Source: Streptomyces spongiicola
GTDB taxonomy: Bacteria; Actinomycetota; Actinomycetes; Streptomycetales; Streptomycetaceae
Direction: 5' to 3'
NCBI RefSeq assembly: GCF_003122365.1
Contig: NZ_CP029254.1
Location: forward strand, 1,317,001 to 1,381,000
Length of the DNA stretch: 64,000 nt
Below, in pieces: positions 55,701 to 62,510 of this stretch (its first letter is position 1; every line of letters begins with the position of its first letter). A model generated the notes under the pieces. The model saw only the letters and a program-made list of their open reading frames with translations. It made no database searches and was not told the DNA's origin. The position numbers and the translations under genes are program-made.

Positions 55701-56826
55701 CCTGGCCGTCGGCCCAGGCCGTCTCGGTCAGCACCGCTTCACCACGCGTGGAGACCTTGGCGTCCTTCGGTACTTTGGCGAGCTGCCGTACCGCCCTTGG
55801 CAGCTTCTTGCCCACGGCGGGCTTGGCTTTGCCAGTCAGGTAGACAGTGCCAGCGACCTGGGTAAGTCCTGTCTCCGTCAGCGGACCCGCAGCGAGCAGC
55901 GCAGCATCGACCTTCTTGCCGTTCGGCTTGGTGACCTGACCGGCCGTGATGCGCTTGGCCTGCGTCTGCTGCACCTGGGCATCAGCGGTGGCGGTCCCCT
56001 TCTTCGCTGTGAACGCCTGCTTGTCGAGGAAGACGATGCCTCCATCGGCATCGGGTGCCAGCCGATAGGGCACCGACTCGGTGTGGACCAGTGCGGTCTT
56101 CTGGCCCTTCGCATCGATCTTGACGATCCGGGCACCGTTTGCGCCCACCACCGAGTCGTCCTTGGCGATGACGGCCGATGTGACCTGGCCCTTGGTCTCG
56201 ATCGGTGGCGACAGCTTGCCGGTTGCGACGTCCAGAATGAAGAGCCGAGTCGCCGCCTTGTCCTCGCCTCCGGCCTGGGTCAGCACGGCTTTCTCGGCAA
56301 CCCCGCACCCGGGGTTGTAGTACGCGAGGGACGCCTGCAGCGGCAGCTTGGTGACCTTACCGGTCTCCAACTCGACGACCGCGGTGAACGCGCCGCGCGC
56401 CATCAGCTTCGGCTCGTTGGTGAACGTACGCGGTGCGTAGACGACCACCGCACGGTTTCCCGATGCTGTTACGCAGGCATTACCGATCCACGCGTCGGCC
56501 TCGAAGCCGGGCTCGGACAGAGATGCCGCGGTCTTCCAGCCGTAGCCTTCTCGCTTGTCAGCGACGAGGATGTGGAAACCCTGTGCGTCAGACGAAGTAG
56601 TCCACGCGCGATCGGCTGAGTCCTGCCATCCCGCGCCGAGCAGGCTCTGGCGCTGGGGCTCTCGAACAGCCGGAGAACTGGCCGGTCTCTCAACTCGCTG
56701 CGAGGAGGGTTCTTGAGGAAGTGGATCAGCCGTATCGGCGACAGCAGTAGTCTGTGCGAGTCCGGCCAGGACCGCTGCGGACGCAAGGCCGGCGACCCAG
56801 CTCCGGGCGTGTCTGGACACTTTCAA
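52774..56826 (-). CDS. Secreted multidomain protein: lysozyme-like, golvesin-like and SGNH hydrolase regions
   Basis: 1350 residues. A signal peptide (about 1-30) starts it. The first ~450 residues form a repetitive beta-rich region. Residues ~500-740 resemble a transglycosylase/lysozyme-like domain: GVTTQESNMWQASR with Glu551, CGYGIMQVTD, and FALWAYNSGFYP. About 930-1050 is golvesin-like (TWQLNQEINGWSRVMVHMPD, then TRQAKYLIDTGNG). The C-terminus is an SGNH/GDSL hydrolase with Ser1056 in MGDSYSSGEG, GGND in SIGGNDAQFAD, and the His in SFHPKISGARLYAD (His1333). Probably cell-wall or polysaccharide/lipid degradation outside the cell. The combination is unusual. Confidence 0.85.
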   Translation of the reverse strand: MKVSRHARSWVAGLASAAVLAGLAQTTAVADTADPLPQEPSSQRVERPASSPAVREPQRQSLLGAGWQDSADRAWTTSSDAQGFHILVADKREGYGWKTAASLSEPGFEADAWIGNACVTASGNRAVVVYAPRTFTNEPKLMARGAFTAVVELETGKVTKLPLQASLAYYNPGCGVAEKAVLTQAGGEDKAATRLFILDVATGKLSPPIETKGQVTSAVIAKDDSVVGANGARIVKIDAKGQKTALVHTESVPYRLAPDADGGIVFLDKQAFTAKKGTATADAQVQQTQAKRITAGQVTKPNGKKVDAALLAAGPLTETGLTQVAGTVYLTGKAKPAVGKKLPRAVRQLAKVPKDAKVSTRGEAVLTETAWADGQGVLLRADDPDASRPVHVEMTVVNSGKETTFTVDPSRRTSVHSKQGRDRTPALAAPKGGVDKASTKSTSSGGAGLRPKTAGTLMSSADRHEVVESERVCSVPRNDPRNQAMQPKPRQVEWAVNQAIRNNLNAHISRPANWKNLGMPAYQPQSLFPAPALEGGGSIPAQVMLGVTTQESNMWQASRIAVPGVTSSPLIGNYYGIDYYDGRSSNDWDIDWTEADCGYGIMQVTDHMRLAGKEDGHGGTAWPYQTQRAVALDYTANVAAGMQILASKWNETRKGGLKVNNGNSAKLENWTFALWAYNSGFYPNKGDGSPWGVGWANNPANPEWDAGRTPFMEDFFGNEEASDAAHPQDWPYQEKVLGFAAHPPSFLEAPGKMVPAFLAAWWNGTEGSAKLEGSAKYNRARVKPAEGTFCTAANACDPDKIGDDAHNGTGTGPCTRADYKCWWNQSVTWKDDCDYSCGNDFTRFPVSWAEEPDGTAYPPSCTTSGLPAGALVVDNVPAGTPTVRPGCANSWTNQGTFTFDFGDGETACAVCYVRWPAKIDTHQLGAGFGGHFYFGHTRKDDAKGQRLKATGTWQLNQEINGWSRVMVHMPDHGAHTRQAKYLIDTGNGIKHRVALQRTRENRWVDLGVFQFAGTPKVSLSTITADGTGDEDIAWDAVAFQKLPGKPKNFIVAMGDSYSSGEGASASDESGYYKETNYYGDDDKTKNACHRSRHTWSRQAALPGSSSSIGALADSRNANMDYHLIACSGARSYNITRTSQNGELPQIDKGYLDENTTLVTISIGGNDAQFADIVQACFKGAGQGSCMTHHFKVEDANDPELTAAFKDDFRPMADIAEDVIVDHVTPRIVNSLKAIKAKAPNAKIVLMGYPPLMSDNGSCVPTIDQAEGSWMNSMGNLLNRQMDKAAASAGATFADPTNDFKGKAICGDPETVHGIVLEMTESDVGVPVSAQSFHPKISGARLYADALEGVL

Positions 56827-57109
56827 CTCTTACCTTCCTTTTGGTCAGGTCTTGACCTCAGCGGAAAGGGCCGCCGCCGTAGCCCTGGCGGGGGAGCAGG
56901 GCTACGGCGGCGGTCTGGAGGCTCCACGTCGGTGCCTGACAGTCGCTGGTACTGAAGGCGCCTCCTGGTAGCCAGCACGTCCGCCACGACTTGGACTGCT
57001 CGGCCGGGCGCCCCTCCGCACGGATCCGGGATCCGAGCGGGAGCGGCGCGGACTTCCGCACGGTGGGCGATGCTTGGAGGTGCGCGTACGGTTGGGGCCC
57101 GCCTGATGG
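56827..57109. other. Gap downstream of the 57.1-kb gene
   Basis: 283 bp with an inverted pair AGCCCTGGCGGGGGAGCAGGGCT (56880-56902), a likely terminator hairpin between the two minus-strand genes. No gene. Confidence 0.55.
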
Positions 57110-58009
57110 CTACCTCGCCAAGGCAGTCGCCTTCGCGACAGTGGCTTTGTGCTGCACCCGTGCGGCCTCAAGGGCTGCGTGATGCTTCTTGATCCCACTC
57201 TGCTGAAGTTGAACCTCAGCTTCGAACCAGGTCTTCTCGACCTGATAGCGGTCCCGGCATGCCACATCGGCCTTCGCCGTGGCGATCTCCAGATCGGTCA
57301 CTTCGTCTCGTGCGGCGAAGCGCGGATCATCGTTCGCGTCCATGGGCCGTGCGTACACGTAGCCCTTGGACTTCATACAGGCCGACCACTGTCTGAACGC
57401 CTCCTCTACGGAGGGGGATTCTTCGGCAGCCTTGAACGACTGAGTGTTGATCTCCTGCACGATGCTTGCTTCTTGCACAGGCGGCACCTGGGCATCGGCC
57501 GTCGCCGCGCATGCCTTCAGCACACCGTCGTCCGCACCTGACCGGTCAACCGCTCCCACCGCCAAAGCCTCGTCGTAGGCTTGCTGCCGAGCAGGATCAG
57601 GGTGATAGCCGTGCTGTGCGGCTTGTGCGGCGTCGTGCACCCCGTACCGCCAGTCGGTCGGCGTGTCTCCTCCGAGCGCGGGAAGATCGGGCGCAGGAAC
57701 CCACTGCTCGAAACCCGCCTTGGCCATGCATTCATCGATCAGCTTGTCCCGGGCCACACTGACGACGCGCGTCTCGGAGGCTGTGGGCGCGTATGCCTCG
57801 ACCGGAAGCTTCCACGTTGCCGGATCGCGTGGGTCACCCACGACCGCTGGCGGCGCCGCAATCCCTGACCGACCCGCCTCACCAGTCAGCGCCGTCGTCG
57901 CTCGCGAATCTTCCTGCGAGAGGATTCCGACTGCCAAGACCCCTGCGGCAACCGTCACGGCTACTGCGACCGGAACGCCTATTGTTACAAGCCGGCTCCT
58001 CGGCTTCAT
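57110..58009 (-). CDS. Secreted or membrane-anchored hypothetical protein
   Basis: 299 residues. N-terminal hydrophobic segment (VTIGVPVAVAVTVAAGVLAV) followed by a mostly helical domain with paired Cys: LIDECMAKAGFEQW, LKACAATADAQ, WSACMKSKGYVYARPMDAND and VACRDRYQVEKTW. The CMKxxGY pattern is common in secreted actinobacterial proteins of unknown role. Same strand as the 1350-residue gene. Confidence 0.82.
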   Translation of the reverse strand: MKPRSRLVTIGVPVAVAVTVAAGVLAVGILSQEDSRATTALTGEAGRSGIAAPPAVVGDPRDPATWKLPVEAYAPTASETRVVSVARDKLIDECMAKAGFEQWVPAPDLPALGGDTPTDWRYGVHDAAQAAQHGYHPDPARQQAYDEALAVGAVDRSGADDGVLKACAATADAQVPPVQEASIVQEINTQSFKAAEESPSVEEAFRQWSACMKSKGYVYARPMDANDDPRFAARDEVTDLEIATAKADVACRDRYQVEKTWFEAEVQLQQSGIKKHHAALEAARVQHKATVAKATALAR

Positions 58010-58049
58010 GGCTCAACTCCCCCTTAGAATGTTCTGAGAAACCTTGTCT

Positions 58050-58520
58050 TCAGGCCCACAGGAACGAGGCGTTCTGGTTGTACACGTTCCGGAACCGGTC
58101 GATGTGCTGGTAAGGGGCCATCGCATCGTATGGCCCCTTGTAGCCGCTGTTGTAGTGCACACGAGCCGTGTATTTATAGTGCTCGTTCTCCCCAGAGGCC
58201 GCATTGTTCTTGATTTTCTGTCCTGAACCGGGCAGGGGACGACTCCCGCCTGTAATACAGTACTTGAGAGGGTGGTCGTGACCGTCACCGGGACGAAGCG
58301 CATCAAAGTTGTATACGGCCCATCCTATGTTTCTGTACGCACCGTTTTGGCCAGAGTTGAAATATATATGGAACTTGAAAGCCGACTCATAGGGTATATC
58401 GCAGGCAGCCTCGTTTCCGAGGTTGTCGGCGTCCGAACCCGGCGGCCAGTCAGCGTATGCCGGACTGGAGATCAACAAGGCCGCAGCCGCAGTCGCAAAA
58501 ACAACGCCGGCTCTTTTCAT
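58050..58520 (-). CDS. Small secreted protein (peptidase-inhibitor I36-like)
   Basis: 156 residues from ATG 58520, after GAGGGGGAGTTT. Signal peptide MKRAGVVFATAAAALLISSP with AYA-DW cleavage. Mature part has AACDIPYESAFKFHIYFNSG and VHYNSGYKGPYDAMAP with two Cys; the beta-rich, Gly/Tyr/Asn pattern is like I36 (SMI-type) inhibitors or other crystallin folds. Family call is tentative. 40 nt upstream of the 57.1-kb gene. Confidence 0.72.
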   Translation of the reverse strand: MKRAGVVFATAAAALLISSPAYADWPPGSDADNLGNEAACDIPYESAFKFHIYFNSGQNGAYRNIGWAVYNFDALRPGDGHDHPLKYCITGGSRPLPGSGQKIKNNAASGENEHYKYTARVHYNSGYKGPYDAMAPYQHIDRFRNVYNQNASFLWA

Positions 58521-58599
58521 AAACTCCCCCTCTGTATGCAGCAGGGAGGCCACATCTACTGGCACAACCCCCGTTACCGATGCATGAAGTGAATGCTTT

Positions 58600-58833
58600 C
58601 TACTTCGCGGCCCGCTCCACCCTCGATCCCAGTGAAAGCTTGCCGATGATCACTCCAGCCCCGAGAGCATATATGCATGACCACCCGCCCTGGACTATCC
58701 AACCCAAGAGGGGGCCGAAAATGCACCAAACGGCCGCGCCGCACACAGAGCACGGGCACCGCCCCCACCTGCAGCGTCTCCAGCCGAAGGAAGTCGACTC
58801 AGCCCTACCCCAACCAGAACCGGAATGACTCAT
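58600..58833 (-). CDS. Small membrane protein, hypothetical
   Basis: 77 residues. MSHSGSGWGRAESTSFGWRR, four Cys in the next 20 residues, then a long hydrophobic hairpin CIFGPLLGWIVQGGWSCIYA with LGAGVIIGKLSLG. Base composition is AT-rich for the window. Real gene status is plausible only. Confidence 0.45.
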   Translation of the reverse strand: MSHSGSGWGRAESTSFGWRRCRWGRCPCSVCGAAVWCIFGPLLGWIVQGGWSCIYALGAGVIIGKLSLGSRVERAAK

Positions 58834-58982
58834 ATAGGCACCCAGTTGAAGACTCTCCGCAGTAGCCCATTACCAGAGCACCCCTCTTCGCAGAAAGTTA
58901 CATCGCGCCGGATGTCACATCCAGTCGCCGAGATGCGCCACCTCCGACGAGAATCAGACATTCCCCATGTAGGGGTTACCGG

Positions 58983-59430
58983 ATAAGACCGCTTCGGACG
59001 GCATCCCTCCCGCCCTCGCGCTCTCGTTGGAAGACATCGCCCACCTCGGCAACCTCGGGGCATGCATCCGTTCCGCCCCCGGGTACCGGGCCGCGCAGGA
59101 TGCCCTGGACACCGCGCTCCGAGCGGCGTTCCGGTATCGGCATGAAGGCGTCAGCTGGGCCGGCAGGAGGGCGTCGGCTGGGCCGCCATCGTGCGTGCAC
59201 TCGGGGTCGCCGAGGCGGAGCTCCGGCACCGTATGGGGGAGACCAGAGACAAGCCACCCGGGCCACGCCCACCAGCCCCGGCATCGCCACGCATCGGTGC
59301 CCGGCCCGGCCACGGAGCCGCCACTCAGCAGGCGTCACATCCTCGGATGGCTGCGAGGCGGACTCGAACGGGTGAGTGGGTCCAAGTCGAGCCGATTTTG
59401 GTGGGGCCAAGTGCACCGTGAAAGCCATCC
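58983..59430 (+). pseudogene. Frameshifted fragment of a hypothetical protein
   Basis: Reads DKTASDGIPPALALSLEDIA, then AAQDALDTALRAAFRYRHEG; at about 59150 the homologous-looking continuation EGVGWAAIVRALGVAEAELR shifts frame. The pattern (RxRHEGxSWA followed by GxALGVxxAE) is common in short Streptomyces proteins with a helical HTH-like fold. It ends just before the CHAT-like gene. No intact start codon is obvious. Confidence 0.55.
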
Positions 59431-59487
59431 CAGCACGCCGTTCTCTTCTCGGCCGCCTTCTCCTCGTACACCGCCGGCAGAGGTGCC

Positions 59488-60054
59488 GTGGCACCCGTAG
59501 GCATCACCCGCCGCGTGCTCTTCCCCTCTGGCGACGCACGCCCCGGCGGCAACGACCTCGGCTCCGAGGCCGCCTGTATCCGGCAGGCCCTCGTCGGCAG
59601 CCTGGTCCAGGTCAGCGAAATGGCAGCGTTCGGGCTCGCCGAGATCTGCCGGGCGCTGGACGATCACGCCCCCGCGATCCTTCACCTCGCGGCGCACAGT
59701 TCCTTCGGCGGCATTCACCTGGCCCAGGACGGAAGTGATCTCTGCATCGCCTACACGGACCTGTGCGCGCAGATCGCCCGCGCACGCTTCCCGCCCCGCC
59801 TCGCCGTCCTCAACGTCTGCGACTCCGCTCCACTGGCCGCCGAGATGTCCAAGACCGTCACCGCAGCAATCGGCTGGTCCCACGCCCTCGACGACGGGCA
59901 GGCGCAGGTCTTCACGCGGCAGCTCTACCGCTCCCTTGCCGAACGCCGATCCGTCGGCGACAGCTGCGAGGACGCCGAAGCCGCACTGTCCGGTCCCCAT
60001 CCGGGCTGCCCGCCACCCGTACCGCACGGCGACACCGGCGGCCGTGCCCTGTGA
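59488..60054 (+). CDS. CHAT/caspase-like protein (partial?)
   Basis: 188 residues from GTG 59488. His70 in ILHLAAHSSFGGIHL and Cys111 in LAVLNVCDSAPLAAEM have the spacing and context of the CHAT/caspase-like His-Cys dyad, followed by GWSHALDDGQAQVFTRQLYR and RSVGDSCEDAEAAL, also typical. CHAT proteases in bacteria are often parts of defence or signalling systems. N-terminal recognition parts are missing, so this could be a fragment. The preceding pseudogene may be its old N-terminus or partner. Confidence 0.62.
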   Translation: MAPVGITRRVLFPSGDARPGGNDLGSEAACIRQALVGSLVQVSEMAAFGLAEICRALDDHAPAILHLAAHSSFGGIHLAQDGSDLCIAYTDLCAQIARARFPPRLAVLNVCDSAPLAAEMSKTVTAAIGWSHALDDGQAQVFTRQLYRSLAERRSVGDSCEDAEAALSGPHPGCPPPVPHGDTGGRAL

Positions 60055-60771
60055 GAGCCCCGACACCAGACGCCCTGTGCACCGGCACCGGCACCGGCAC
60101 CGGCACCGGCACGGAGGCGAACGCATATCCGAGGCCGCGGGCTTCGTGTCCCCGCCGCGGAAGAGCGGGCTCCCCGGCCCGACCGTTCAGGGAACCGGTG
60201 GAAGCACCCCCTGGACGGCGCCTCCGAGCGCGCCTTCGGCCCCTCGCCGGAGCTGCCGAAGGGACGTTGGGGAGCCTCGCGGAAGGCGGCCGTCGTCCGC
60301 CGGCTCCGGTTCGACGTCCACGACTGCGTCTCGTCGCGGGAGGCGAGTCCGCCACCTTCCGGCCCCGTGAAGTCAACCCGGGGCCTCCTTCAAGAAGACC
60401 CACATGATCAATCGGTGGCACCTGAACCTTCCGCGGACATCGCCTCTGTCGCCGACGTCCGCGGAACTCGCCTTCCAGGGCACGGGCGCTGTGGACACGA
60501 TCTGCTCTGGGGCCTCGGCACAGAACGGCGAGCGGCCCCGGGGCCCTTGCCGGCGGAACCCGAGCCACTGGACCGGCAGAAGCCACGGAGAGCGGTCACT
60601 CGACCCGGCGTGCGGCGCGTCACACGCCGGAGCCATGGGATCGCCGTGGGATCATCCTGATGACTTGACGCTCCCGCTCCGCCGACAACCCCAGGTCAAG
60701 GCAGTCCAGGCCCGGCAGGACAGGCCGGAGACGCCGCCTGTCGCCACACCGATGCGAGGCGATCGCCACAC
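60055..60771. other. Island right arm, no firm gene
   Basis: 717 bp. (GGCACC)n microsatellite at 60078-60114. Open frames on both strands here lack homology or start signals I trust. Confidence 0.5.
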
Positions 60772-60800
60772 GCGGAATCACCCCTCAGGGGTGTTTCCGC
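60772..60800 (-). terminator. Hairpin 3' of the CAT tRNA
   Basis: GCGGAATCACCCCT / AGGGGTGTTTCCGC, a 14-bp stem with one mismatch and a 1-nt loop, 22 nt past the tRNA 3' end. An AAAAAC stretch (minus strand) near 60811-60816 lies between it and the tRNA. Confidence 0.7.
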
Positions 60801-60818
60801 AGCTCAGAACGTTTTTCT

Positions 60819-60866
60819 TGGTGGGGCGGGTGGGACTCGAACCCACGGCCGACGGATTATGAGTCC
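60819..60866 (-). repeat. Right attachment-like repeat (overlaps the intact tRNA)
   Basis: Identical to 50744-50791, containing the tRNA from anticodon stem to 3' end. Confidence 0.85.
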
Positions 60867-60895
60867 GCTGCTCTAACCGGCTGAGCTACCGCCCC
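60822..60895 (-). tRNA. tRNA-Met (CAT anticodon; Ile2 possible)
   Basis: 74 nt on the minus strand; acceptor arms GGGGCGG/CCGCCCC with discriminator A, D-arm GCTC/GAGC, anticodon loop CTCATAA (CAT), TTCGAGT T-loop. CAT can be Met or lysidine-modified Ile; I cannot tell which from this. The 3' half is repeated at 50744. Confidence 0.88.
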
Positions 60896-61035
60896 CAACG
60901 GCGCGTCGCGCACATGTGTGCGCGCCGTCTGCCGCAGCATAGCCGCTCATACGATCTCCTGCTTCGGATGGTCGGCAACGCCACGATCATGGGGACGGCG
61001 ATGCCTGCCCGCGCGGTTCCCCGGGCGGTGACATG

Positions 61036-61058
61036 AAAAAGGACCCCCGAGGGGCCCC
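61036..61058 (-). terminator. Terminator of the tRNA-Asn unit
   Basis: Minus strand: GGGGCCCCTCGGGGGTCC hairpin followed by TTTTTC. One of the few classical rho-independent terminators with a T-run in the window. Confidence 0.8.
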
Positions 61059-61071
61059 TCTTCCGCTTCCG

Positions 61072-61144
61072 CTCCCCCGGCTGGACTCGAACCAGCAACC
61101 CTCCGGTTAACAGCCGAATGCTCTGCCAATTGAGCTACAGGGGA
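61072..61144 (-). tRNA. tRNA-Asn (GTT)
   Basis: 73 nt, acceptor TCCCCTG/CGGGGGA, anticodon loop CTGTTAA (GTT), discriminator G. Second of a tandem pair in transcription order. Confidence 0.95.
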
Positions 61145-61149
61145 TCGCG

Positions 61150-61222
61150 CTCCCCCGACTGGACTCGAACCAGTAACCTGCCGGTTAACAGCCGGCTGCT
61201 CTGCCAATTGAGCTACAGGGGA
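61150..61222 (-). tRNA. tRNA-Asn (GTT)
   Basis: 73 nt, nearly identical to the other copy with compensating changes in the anticodon arm and T arm. 5-nt gap between them; probably one transcript with the 61036-61058 terminator. Confidence 0.95.
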
Positions 61223-61474
61223 TTGCCGCGTGTGCATCGAACGTACCCACCCCGGGTGCTCCCGGGCGGCGCTCGCTCGCTGCGACACATACATTAGCGC
61301 AAGCAGGGGGGTGCTCCGCCAATCGGTTCCCCCCGGTGACCACGCGGTGAACTCCGGGCCGGCACCCGGGGTGATCGCAGGGTGATCTCGGGGCCGTGCG
61401 GGTAGGCGAGCACCGCGGCCTCACGGTCCGTATCGAATCGGCGTCGGTGACGACGCCTGCGAAGGGTGGCAGCC
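61223..61474. other. Gap upstream of the YtxH-like gene
   Basis: 252 bp, with promoter for the tRNAs on the minus strand presumably near 61260-61300. No gene. Confidence 0.4.
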
Positions 61475-61774
61475 ATGCGCTACCGGCTCACGTTCATGGC
61501 CGGACTCGGTGTGGGATACGTGCTCGGCGCACGGGCCGGGCATCAGCGGTACGAGCAGATGAAGAAGGCGGCACGGGAGTTCGCGCAGAACCCCGCCGTG
61601 CGGAACGCGGCGGAGTCCGCCGCGCAGTCCAGCCGCGAGATCGCGGGCAGGGCGCTGCACGTGGTGAGCGACAAGGTCGGCGACCGGATGCCCGACGCGG
61701 TGGCCGAGCGGGTGCGGTCGCTCCGGGAACGGAGTCGGGGCGGCGAGGACGACTGGGGCACGAGCAACACCTAG
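61475..61774 (+). CDS. YtxH-like small membrane protein
   Basis: 99 residues. One helix MRYRLTFMAGLGVGYVLGAR then a charged amphipathic region (QRYEQMKKAAREFAQNPAVR). A common Streptomyces YtxH/DUF-like family. The TAG stop overlaps the first bases of the MITE-like element copy B. AAGGGTGGCAGCC before ATG 61475. Confidence 0.82.
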   Translation: MRYRLTFMAGLGVGYVLGARAGHQRYEQMKKAAREFAQNPAVRNAAESAAQSSREIAGRALHVVSDKVGDRMPDAVAERVRSLRERSRGGEDDWGTSNT

Positions 61775-61951
61775 TGCCGCCTCGGGCAGGGTCTGCGCGT
61801 CGGCAGCGGCGCGGAGCGGCGTCCGGTCCGGTGCGGTGGATCGCAGGGCGCCGGATCGGCCTCGCAGCGGGTCTGCCCGGTTGGTTTCGGCAGCGCGGCG
61901 AGTCGCCGTGCCGGGCGTCGCGACGGGGCGAACGTTGCCCGATGCGGTGCC
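61773..61951. mobile_element. MITE-like inverted-repeat element, copy B
   Basis: About 179 bp alignable with copy A (10624-10813). Left end AGTGCCGCCTCGGGCA, right end TGCCCGATGCGGTGCC as an imperfect inverted repeat. Shares GGGTCTGC, GTCGGCAGCGGCGCGGAGCG, GCGCCGGATCGGCCTCG, GGCGAGTCGCCGTGCCGGGC and GACGGGGCGAACGT with copy A. It begins within the TAG stop of the YtxH-like gene. Confidence 0.7.
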
Positions 61952-62510
61952 CAGCGGCCGGGGCGGGCGGCGAAAGCAGCTCCGTCCGCCCGCGGGCCGG
62001 GAGGGACCGTCGCCCCACGCCCCAGGCGTCCGGCCTGGACGGGGCCGGAACCGTCCAGGCCGGAGAGCCCCCGCACCCTTCCGGCACGCCCGGCCCTGCT
62101 CCGTAACTGCACGTCCCGGCCCGCCCCGATCCGTAGCGGCTCGTCCCGCCCCGCCCTGCTCCGTAGCGGCACGTCCCGGCCCGAGCCCCGTGCCCTTCCG
62201 GCACGGGGCTCGCCTCGTGAGGCGTTGTCCCATCCGGAGGAACGCGGCTCCCGGGGTCCCGCGCGCGGGCCGCCGCCCCCGCGCGGGCCGCCGGCACGGC
62301 GCAGCGCCCGGCTGCCGGGTGCCCGGGCCCGGAAGGCGCCCCGGAGCGACGAGCCGGCTCCTCCCCCCGGCGGTTCCGCCCGGTCCCCGCCGGTTCCGCC
62401 CGGTCCCCGCCGGTTCCGGCCGGTCCCCGCCGGTGCGGCCCGTACGGCCCCCGCTCCGTTCCATGGCCCTCGGCCGTGGGAGTGGCGCGAGTGCGGCAGA
62501 ATCTGAGGGC
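61952..62510. repeat. Repeat-rich gap before the FGGY kinase
   Basis: CGTAGCGGCACGTCCCGGCC-like 30-bp units at 62110-62180 and CCCCGCCGGTTCCGCCCGGT 17-bp repeats at 62370-62432. The first 60 bp abut the element end. No gene. Confidence 0.85.

Larger units (their letters stand above)
50744..60866. mobile_element. Probable integrated-element remnant flanked by 48-bp tRNA repeats
   Basis: A 48-bp perfect direct repeat (50744-50791 and 60819-60866) copies the anticodon-to-3' half of the CAT tRNA at 60822-60895. An additional TCAGAACGTTT lies just upstream of both copies. This is the layout of a site-specific integration in a tRNA 3' end (attL/attR). The interior has lower GC than its flanks, an IS relic, and unusual secreted proteins. 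No integrase or replication gene is visible, so this is decayed or simply inherited. Confidence 0.75.

Noticed and set aside
53461..56619. 1052-codon plus-strand open frame over the 1350-residue gene
   Set aside because: Antisense shadow with no domain; the minus frame has signal peptide and SGNH motifs.
60404..60862. 152-codon frame ending in GRVGLEPTADGL
   Set aside because: That ending is the usual result of reading antisense through a tRNA T-arm; no start signal or homology.
50744..60866. Complete prophage or AICE
   Set aside because: No integrase, replication, transfer or phage structural genes were seen; only a boundary repeat and relics.
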